From NCBI GenBank assembly GCA_018691345.1, contig JABGTJ010000115.1, forward strand, positions 1-44,850: a stretch of DNA of 44,850 nucleotides. Reading direction: 5' to 3'. A program made the translations under genes and the position numbers. How positions within the stretch are numbered: the stretch's first letter is position 1; every line of letters starts with the position of its first letter. The DNA comes from Methanobacteriota archaeon (GTDB lineage Archaea > Thermoplasmatota > Poseidoniia > Poseidoniales > Poseidoniaceae). The notes beneath the pieces were generated by a model. It was given only the letters and a program-made list of their open reading frames with translations, made no database searches and was not told where the DNA came from. Shown in pieces: positions 38,207 through 44,850 of this stretch.

Positions 38207-38923
38207 ATGCATCCCGTCGAAGTTGTCCATTTGGAACACGACGGAAAGGTACTGCTTGTCAATGAACGAGGAGAAGGACCACAACAGCCGGTCCAAGGAA
38301 GACAAGAGAATTCGAAACAATTACGCCTACCTACTCAACAAGAAGTTGCTGCAATGAACATTGAATGGAAACATTTGCGTGAAACGCGAGTGGTTTTTGG
38401 AACGATGGTTTACAGAATACTCAAGGGGTATCCAAAAATTGAATGGCCCAAGAACTGGGCATGGAAAGACGAAATGATTGCCGACAACGCTGTACACCCT
38501 GTTGCAAGAGAGGCAATCTACCGATCGATACACAGACTGGTATCCAAAGTTATGATTTGCAACGAAAAAGGCGAAGTCTTGCTTGGCAAAGTGGAACGAG
38601 GTCATTTCAGAGGTTTTTGGACGCTACCTGGAGGATACATGGACCACGATGAACACCCGAGCACGGGATGTGTACGGGAAACTCTTGAAGAGATTGGACT
38701 GGAAATCACGCTGGAATCCGAAGAACCAATTGTCACGCAAAAAATATTCACAGACGATGGTATTTCGTTTGTATCCTTCACCTATCGCTCGTTATGGAAT
38801 GGAGACATCACTCAACTCAAATTACAGACGGAAGAAATTGCTGAAGTGAAGTGGTTTACAAAAGGAGACGCTCTAAATGTGGCTGTTTCGTACTTCGATG
38901 TTGAAGCACTAAAATCGCTCTGA
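38207..38923 (+). CDS. NUDIX hydrolase
   Basis: Nudix box GGYMDHDEHPSTGCVRETLEEIGLEI preceded by RGFWTLPGG. Confidence 0.85.
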   Translation: MHPVEVVHLEHDGKVLLVNERGEGPQQPVQGRQENSKQLRLPTQQEVAAMNIEWKHLRETRVVFGTMVYRILKGYPKIEWPKNWAWKDEMIADNAVHPVAREAIYRSIHRLVSKVMICNEKGEVLLGKVERGHFRGFWTLPGGYMDHDEHPSTGCVRETLEEIGLEITLESEEPIVTQKIFTDDGISFVSFTYRSLWNGDITQLKLQTEEIAEVKWFTKGDALNVAVSYFDVEALKSL

Positions 38924-41860
38924 TTACAATCCGACTTCACTGCGTGCAGCGGAAAGTGCATCGTCAAGGCCGTCAGGGAATGAGCCTCCGCCCTGTGCGA
39001 GAGTCGGGCGGCCTCCACCTCCGCCTTTGATGTGTGGAGAAATAGCACGAAGCAGAGCAACTGCGTCATATCGCTCACTGGCAACAGTGTTCTCAGTAAC
39101 TGCAATCATCAATTTCCCACCGCCCTCTCTCGAACCAAGAACGGCAAGAGTTGGAAGATTTGAATCGAGAGTGAGTTCTTTGAGCATTTTCGTCATCTTC
39201 TTCAAATCACCAGTGACTTCCATAATTGCAATACGGACACCGTCAATTTCTGAAGAGTCTGAGCCTCCGCCGGATGTCCTAAGCCGTACAATTTCAGCTT
39301 CGAGTTGTTCGATGGTTTTTCGCTGCTCTTTCCATTCAGAATAGAACCGTTCTGTCGTTTTGGGAAGTTCCTGTGTTGGAATCCCATAGACCTCGCTCGC
39401 CTTGCGAAGCAGTTCGTCTTGGTTCCGAGCGTAGTTCAGAGCGGCTTGACCGGCAACAATGTGTAGCCGTTCAACACCGTCTTGGACAGCGGCAGAGCGT
39501 ACGAGACGAATGGAACCAATTTGACCTGGCTCATCATGATGCGTGCCGCCGCAAGCCTGAATGTCATGGTCTGAAATACGTAAAATGCGTATCGAATTGC
39601 CTTTTGGAGCACCTCCTTGATACAAATCAAAACCGTATTTTTTATCAGCGTCTTTTCGATTTAATTCGGTTTTTTCAGTACGCTGAACTTGTCCAAGTAC
39701 TTCGTTAGCAATTGATTCAATGGCGTCCAAATCTTCACGGGTGAGGCGGTTGAAGTGGGTAATGTCCAAGCGTCCAGATTCCACTGATTTGTTGGCGCCA
39801 GCCTGGTAGATGTGCGGACCAAGAACTCTGCGGGCGGCTCCACCGACGATGTGAACAGCAGTGTGGTGGTCCATGAGTTGTTTTCTACGGTTCCAATCTA
39901 AACTACCGTGAACCAGATCACCGGTTTCGAATGAACCGTTGACGAGATGCAAAATATATTCTCCAACTTTCCTGGTATCGAGAACCTGAAGGTGTTTTGA
40001 GTCGGTTGATAATAGCCCATAATCTCCTTCTTGTCCACCGCCTTCCGGATAAAAACAAGACTTGTCCAAAATGATTGCATGCGTTGCACCCTCTGGTATT
40101 TCATCGCCGAGCAGAGGAAGACTAGCTAGAACACTTGCATCGAATTCACGTTGTTGAACATCGTTGTAATACAAAGCCACTGAGGCAGGCAACTGTGGCA
40201 GATGTTCAACCAGTGGCTTCTGCTCGACCGCTTGTGCTGCTTGCTTAGCAATACGAGCGTGACGTTCAGCCATTTCTGCAGCAAACCCAGTTCGGATTTG
40301 GAGGTTCTTCCATCCTGCATTTTGTCCGAGAGCAACGACCATATCCGGAGCGAGTCCGTGCGAGTCGTTCAACTGGAAGAGTGTTTCATCGGGGACTGTA
40401 TCGGCGTCTTTTGGTATACCTTTCAATTGCGTTACGATGACGTTTCCGCCTTTACGAATCATTTCACCGTAGCGCTCTTCTTCGAGCCGAAGGATGCCAA
40501 GCAGGCCATCATGCGTTTGTTTCATTGATTGCCCATCGAGATTCACTGCGATGTGGTGCTGGGCAAGTTCAGAAAGTGGAACGGTAATACCGAGGTCATC
40601 ACGAAGCCGTAATGTTCTGCGTGCTAACATCCGTGCAAGATAACCTGCCTTCGAGTTTGACGGAACCAAACCATCGCCAAGCATGTTTGCTAAGGCATGC
40701 AAGTGGTCGGGAATTGCATAGATTTTCGCAAGTGGTTCTGTGATTGCCGTGAATTGTTGTGGAGTGACAGCAATACCTCTCTCACCAAGGCGGCGAAGAA
40801 AAATCGACCGAAGTTCATCAGCATCAACACCGGGTTCAATGTTCATAATTCCATTCAGCCTACTCATTTCACCAAGCAGCGCATCCAAGTCGAGTTCAGG
40901 CCATTGTGAACTGATCGTGGAGAATCCAGACAACTCTTTGAGCCATGTAACGGTCTCCGGATAAATGGCTTCATAGATGGTCGGTGTACCTGCAGCAGCC
41001 CAGCAAAATCGCTCAAGACCATACCCCGTATCGATAATTTGTAGAGGCATTTCCCGGTAACGGTCACCCTTCAGTTCAACTTCACCGTCTGGATGTTCTT
41101 CTAAATTCATAAAAACCAAGGTGGCTAATTCAAGCCCTCCAACAATGACTTCCACTGCTGCACCGGCATTTCCTCCACCGGACCATGGGTTTTCAACGTA
41201 GGTAATCTCCTTTGCAGGAATACCAAAAGTGACCGTCATCATGTCATGGCAGTATTGAACACATTCTTCCATCCAGTAGTACATCTTCCCTTCAGTTGGT
41301 CGATTAAAAGCGTGGTGAGCCATCATCTCAAAGGTGGTGAGGTGTCGACCAGAGCGGCCAACTGCATCAACGTCTGTGAGCCGGATGCATGGTTGAGAGA
41401 TGGTGAGGGGATTTGCAGGGGGTTCCACTTGCCCTGAAGTGACATGGGGCTGGAAATCAGCAATCGAAGCAATGGTGAGATGGATATCATCGCGCCATCT
41501 TGCCAAAACTGGGTACGGTTCGACACGGGTGTGTTCAACCTGCTCGAAAAACGACAAGAATGCTTCACGCATGGCATCTTTCAGCGCTTTCCCACGCATG
41601 GGGAAGCCTGAGATGAGTGGTTCTCCAATGAAGGTATATTCATCCTCGGATGTATCGCCACATGTATCCCGCTCCACATCCGTTGTCCAAAACCAAAGGT
41701 CAGTAATTCGGCACTGCTTACGGACATAGCCTTCGCTGTGAAACACGGCCAAATCAATTGGTGGTAATCCCATACGACGCATCTCCCCAAGGGAACAAAC
41801 CTCCGACCGTGCAATACACCTTGAAACCTGTGGGTCAAATTTCCGTGAAACGAAGAACAA
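38924..41860 (-). CDS. alaS: Alanine--tRNA ligase (archaeal type)
   Basis: GYVRKQCRITDLWFWTTDVERDTCGD, FEMMAHHAFN, editing domain MDHHTAVHIVGGAARRVLG and QACGGTHHDEPGQIGSI, C-terminal GGGGGRPTLAQGGG. Start may be ATG 41782. Confidence 0.94.
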   Translation of the reverse strand: MFFVSRKFDPQVSRCIARSEVCSLGEMRRMGLPPIDLAVFHSEGYVRKQCRITDLWFWTTDVERDTCGDTSEDEYTFIGEPLISGFPMRGKALKDAMREAFLSFFEQVEHTRVEPYPVLARWRDDIHLTIASIADFQPHVTSGQVEPPANPLTISQPCIRLTDVDAVGRSGRHLTTFEMMAHHAFNRPTEGKMYYWMEECVQYCHDMMTVTFGIPAKEITYVENPWSGGGNAGAAVEVIVGGLELATLVFMNLEEHPDGEVELKGDRYREMPLQIIDTGYGLERFCWAAAGTPTIYEAIYPETVTWLKELSGFSTISSQWPELDLDALLGEMSRLNGIMNIEPGVDADELRSIFLRRLGERGIAVTPQQFTAITEPLAKIYAIPDHLHALANMLGDGLVPSNSKAGYLARMLARRTLRLRDDLGITVPLSELAQHHIAVNLDGQSMKQTHDGLLGILRLEEERYGEMIRKGGNVIVTQLKGIPKDADTVPDETLFQLNDSHGLAPDMVVALGQNAGWKNLQIRTGFAAEMAERHARIAKQAAQAVEQKPLVEHLPQLPASVALYYNDVQQREFDASVLASLPLLGDEIPEGATHAIILDKSCFYPEGGGQEGDYGLLSTDSKHLQVLDTRKVGEYILHLVNGSFETGDLVHGSLDWNRRKQLMDHHTAVHIVGGAARRVLGPHIYQAGANKSVESGRLDITHFNRLTREDLDAIESIANEVLGQVQRTEKTELNRKDADKKYGFDLYQGGAPKGNSIRILRISDHDIQACGGTHHDEPGQIGSIRLVRSAAVQDGVERLHIVAGQAALNYARNQDELLRKASEVYGIPTQELPKTTERFYSEWKEQRKTIEQLEAEIVRLRTSGGGSDSSEIDGVRIAIMEVTGDLKKMTKMLKELTLDSNLPTLAVLGSREGGGKLMIAVTENTVASERYDAVALLRAISPHIKGGGGGRPTLAQGGGSFPDGLDDALSAARSEVGL

Positions 41861-41891
41861 TCCTCAAAGGTGAACATCGCAGCCCGTATCC

Positions 41892-43367
41892 ATGGCAGAA
41901 GACTGGCGTCAACATCTCACCTCGCTAGGTGATGGTACGATGCGAATCAAAGCCCATGGTAAAATGAAGGTCGATGCTCGACTGGTTACGGATGAACAGC
42001 ACCTAAAATTACACGCTGATGACCGAGGTCCCGAGCAACTCATCAATGCTGCAAGTTTACCGGGAATTGTTGGCGAAGCATGGGGGATGGCTGATTGGCA
42101 TTTTGGATACGGGCTTCCAATCGGCGGAGTTGTTGCCACCGATACCGAATACGGAGACTTAGGAGGTGCTATATCCCCTGGAGGCGTTGGATTCGACATC
42201 AATTGCGGTGTACGAATGCTCGCACTCGATGCGACAGCACAAGACATTCCAAATCTCAAGAAACTCGCAGGCCGTATTGCAGGTAGAGTGCCTGCCGGTG
42301 CATCAGGTAAAGGTGGACTCAACATCACGATGAGTGAACTTGAGCAACTCATCCAGGGTGGCGCACCTGCCGCCGCTGAATTGGGATATGGATTTGATGA
42401 GGACATTCGACATCTTGAATCAGGAGGTCAACTGGAAACCCTCAATGCTGAACTTTCTACAAGAGCCAAAGAACGTGGGCTACGTGCGTTGGGAACACTT
42501 GGTAGTGGCAATCACTTCCTTGAACTTCAAACGGTTGGAAAAACAGTTGATTCTACGACCGCCGAACAATGGGGCTTGTACGATGGTCAACTTGTCGCTA
42601 TGATCCATTCTGGCTCCCGAGGTCTTGGCCATCAAGTTTGCAGCGACCACGTACGCCTACTTGAGCGACGATACAGCCAGCAAGGCAAGGGATGGTTCAA
42701 TGAGGAATGGGGATACGAAATCGCCGATAGACAACTCGCATCAGCACCGTTCCATTCAACGGAAGGACAATCGTATTTCGACGCCATGAATGCGGCCGCA
42801 AATTTTGCATTTGCGAACCGTAGTGCACTTGCACACCGACTGAGAGAAGTTCTCAGACTCGAGCTAGGCGTTGATGGAGAAGCAAGAACACTCTATGATG
42901 TCGCCCACAACATTGCGAAAGTAGAAGTTCATGAAATCGACGGGAAGCCATGTACATGTTGCGTCCATCGAAAAGGAGCCACTCGAGCATTTAGCGGTGA
43001 CAGTCCAGAGATTGGGCTACCTCATCGAGCGAGCGGCCAACCGGTGTTGATTCCGGGGGACATGGGTACTGGCTCTTGGGTCATGGCAGGTCCAAAAAAG
43101 GGTCAAAACATTGCGTTTGGCTCATCATGCCATGGTGCGGGAAGAGCCCTTTCACGTACAAAGGCAAAAAATACCATCGATGGTAAAGCATTGAAGAACG
43201 AACTTGAAGGAAGAGGCATACGTGTTCACGCATCAACGCCAAACGTCCTCTCTGAGGAAGCACCTGAGGCTTACAAGAATGTTGATGATGTGATCGAACT
43301 CACGCAAAAAGCGGGTCTTGCTCGACCTGTTGTCCGACTTAACCCACTTGCAGTAATCAAAGGCTAA
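41892..43367 (+). CDS. rtcB: RNA-splicing ligase RtcB
   Basis: DWHFGYGLPIGGVVATD, GGVGFDINCGVRML, GTLGSGNHFLE, IHSGSRGLGHQV, CCVHRKGATRAF, SSCHGAGRALSRTKA. Confidence 0.95.
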   Translation: MAEDWRQHLTSLGDGTMRIKAHGKMKVDARLVTDEQHLKLHADDRGPEQLINAASLPGIVGEAWGMADWHFGYGLPIGGVVATDTEYGDLGGAISPGGVGFDINCGVRMLALDATAQDIPNLKKLAGRIAGRVPAGASGKGGLNITMSELEQLIQGGAPAAAELGYGFDEDIRHLESGGQLETLNAELSTRAKERGLRALGTLGSGNHFLELQTVGKTVDSTTAEQWGLYDGQLVAMIHSGSRGLGHQVCSDHVRLLERRYSQQGKGWFNEEWGYEIADRQLASAPFHSTEGQSYFDAMNAAANFAFANRSALAHRLREVLRLELGVDGEARTLYDVAHNIAKVEVHEIDGKPCTCCVHRKGATRAFSGDSPEIGLPHRASGQPVLIPGDMGTGSWVMAGPKKGQNIAFGSSCHGAGRALSRTKAKNTIDGKALKNELEGRGIRVHASTPNVLSEEAPEAYKNVDDVIELTQKAGLARPVVRLNPLAVIKG

Positions 43368-43553
43368 TCACATGCAGTAGTTGTGTGCTGGCTGACCGGG
43401 TATGGTCGGTGCAGCACCACTGTGAACGCCATCAGGCTCTTCACAGATGACACTTAGCAGCGTGTTCACAAGGTCTTTCAGTTCATCAACTTGGCTCTGG
43501 AGATCACGAACTCGTTGTCGCATCTCCGTTTTTGTTTCTAGCTCTCGCTCCAT
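43368..43553 (-). CDS. Small hypothetical coiled-coil protein (61 aa)
   Basis: MERELETKTEMRQRVRDLQSQVDELKDLVNTLLSVI heptad pattern; stop abuts the rtcB stop exactly. Confidence 0.5.
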   Translation of the reverse strand: MERELETKTEMRQRVRDLQSQVDELKDLVNTLLSVICEEPDGVHSGAAPTIPGQPAHNYCM

Positions 43554-43669
43554 ATTATCCCATCCAGAGAAGTTGCCTTCTCCAATTGCTGATTTAACAA
43601 AATCACCTTATAGCCTTTGAGTAATTCCCACCGATGAAAGGTAGATTTTTTCGACATTGACTCGACGCG

Positions 43670-43683
43670 AAGCGGTTATATTG
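43670..43683 (+). promoter_or_regulatory. Candidate archaeal BRE/TATA promoter for tRNA-Thr
   Basis: cgaagcggTTATATTgc, AT-rich box centred about 28 bp before the mature tRNA 5' end. Confidence 0.45.
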
Positions 43684-43707
43684 CACTGGTTGGTCGCCGT
43701 CTTTACT

Positions 43708-43782
43708 GCCACCGTGGCTTAGCGGTATAGCACCTCATTGGTAATGAGGAGGTCGCGAGTTCAATTCTCGCCGGTGGCTCCA
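43708..43782 (+). tRNA. tRNA-Thr(GGT), CCA encoded
   Basis: GCCACCG/CGGTGGC acceptor stem, anticodon arm CCTCA-TTGGTAA-TGAGG, T arm GCGAG-TTCAATT-CTCGC, discriminator T then CCA. Confidence 0.93.
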
Positions 43783-43886
43783 ATATCGCAAAGGCTGGCA
43801 ACCGTCGCTTCTGTTCTTGCGAATCAACCAATCCAAATCAAAAGTGACATGAGCAATCAATACGGCATCTAAAGTGTGGTTAAAGG

Positions 43887-43969
43887 CGCCGAGAGAGAGA
43901 TTTGAACTCTCGTGCCACAAGGACACGCGATTTCCAGTCGCGCGCAATACCAGGCTATGCGATCTCGGC
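43887..43969 (-). tRNA. tRNA-Ser(GGA), CCA not encoded
   Basis: Reverse complement GCCGAGA...CGCGA-CTGGAAA-TCGCG...long variable arm TGTCCTTGTGGCA...GAGAG-TTCAAAT-CTCTC-TCTCGGC-G. Confidence 0.93.
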
Positions 43970-44079
43970 TTGTAACCTGCCGACTTAGCATTGGCGTTTA
44001 ATGCTCACCCCTCGGAACTTTTCTATTTTTGAGATGGTCAAAGCGAAAGGTCTCAAAGGTGGACCGGCTGCGGAAGAGT

Positions 44080-44850
44080 ATGAGCGTAGAGGTCGCACCT
44101 CTGGAACGTGAAGAAAAAGACCATGACGTTCTTCCGTTCCGATTGCGTGACATCAGCCCAGTCTTTGCATTTTCGGACCTATACCCGATTGCCAAACCGC
44201 TCGATCGGATACAGTCCGAGTTAAAGTTTCAAACCAAATTAGCTGTCCGTGAATGGAACAGTGAATACTGGGTGACGCTCGCTATTGGGCTAGCAGGTTT
44301 TCTCCTTGGGGCAGTGTCAACTGAATTACTTAGTGGGGGGGATGCACAAAAAGTCGCCTGGGACGGTCTAGCCGCTGTCCGAGGTGTGGCGTTCTTCCAA
44401 ATGCTCCTTTCACTGATTTGTTGGAGCATCTTCACCATGCAAATATGGAGGCTTTTCCCAGTCATACGAATACATGCCATATCTCTCCTGGTCTTGTGGA
44501 ATCTCACGATGGTTTCGCAACTTTTTTTCCATGTGAACCAAATTGATTTCCCATCAGGTGCTACGCTTGGTGATATGATGCTCGGTACACTCATCCTCTT
44601 GGTGGTTCTCTTTTTCATCTATAATTTCGGAAAAGCGGTAATTGAAACACGGAACTTGCATGTCGAAGAATACCATGTTCACGAAGATGTCCGTCTGATG
44701 GAAATGGAAATGGCAGAACATTCGCTACGTGGCTGGAGTTTTGTCCTGGGTACTTGGTTTGTCATGATTCTCATTTCATCATGGGCTGGTGCCCACTTTG
44801 TATCCGAGCGTGGCGGTGACCGAATTGGCTCGCTCTCCGTTCACATTGTA
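44080..44850 (+). CDS. Partial hypothetical polytopic membrane protein running off the right edge
   Basis: Own translation is open to the window end: MSVEVAPLEREEKDHDVLPFRL...VTLAIGLAGFLLGAV...GTLILLVVLFFIYNFGKAVIETRN...; absent from the ORF track because there is no stop. Confidence 0.72.
   Translation, partial: MSVEVAPLEREEKDHDVLPFRLRDISPVFAFSDLYPIAKPLDRIQSELKFQTKLAVREWNSEYWVTLAIGLAGFLLGAVSTELLSGGDAQKVAWDGLAAVRGVAFFQMLLSLICWSIFTMQIWRLFPVIRIHAISLLVLWNLTMVSQLFFHVNQIDFPSGATLGDMMLGTLILLVVLFFIYNFGKAVIETRNLHVEEYHVHEDVRLMEMEMAEHSLRGWSFVLGTWFVMILISSWAGAHFVSERGGDRIGSLSVHIV

Noticed and set aside
43735-43947. 70-aa ORF ending RSHRRELNSRPPHYQ
   Set aside because: It spans the tRNA-Thr antisense strand and part of tRNA-Ser; this peptide is a typical translated-tRNA artefact.

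Overview
This 44.85-kb window looks like gene-dense archaeal DNA, probably a marine Euryarchaeota / Poseidoniia (MGII)-like lineage. That placement is inferred from archaeal-type AlaRS, RtcB, a geranylgeranyl-reductase-family protein, an archaeal-style GlyA and a CcmE with a CXXXY motif, alongside bacterial-style TopB and class-2 PyrD. I support about 29 CDSs, two of them running off the window edges. I also support two tRNAs, Thr-GGT and Ser-GGA; the 3' partial CDS is absent from the ORF track. There is no CRISPR, rRNA, transposase or phage module. Recognisable housekeeping genes are pyrD, ccmE, topB, mqnC, an aminopeptidase P, glyA, an aminotransferase, valS, a Y-family polymerase, a serA-like dehydrogenase, alaS and rtcB. 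The most interesting content is: (1) a surface lipoprotein combining Cys-paired thrombospondin type-3-like Ca repeats with a C-terminal PNGase F-like deglycosylase domain; (2) a ~1030-aa acidic TSP3-repeat surface protein with an apparent biotinyl/lipoyl-like (barrel-sandwich) insertion; (3) all five convergent CDS pairs having stop codons that abut or interlock (-6 to +1 bp), two sharing the same TGATTA junction; (4) a CXXXY-type CcmE; (5) a tandem hairpin with a GNRA-type loop upstream of topB; and (6) a Y-family polymerase with a Cys-containing N-terminal extension. All assignments come from reading motifs by eye; no searches were run.
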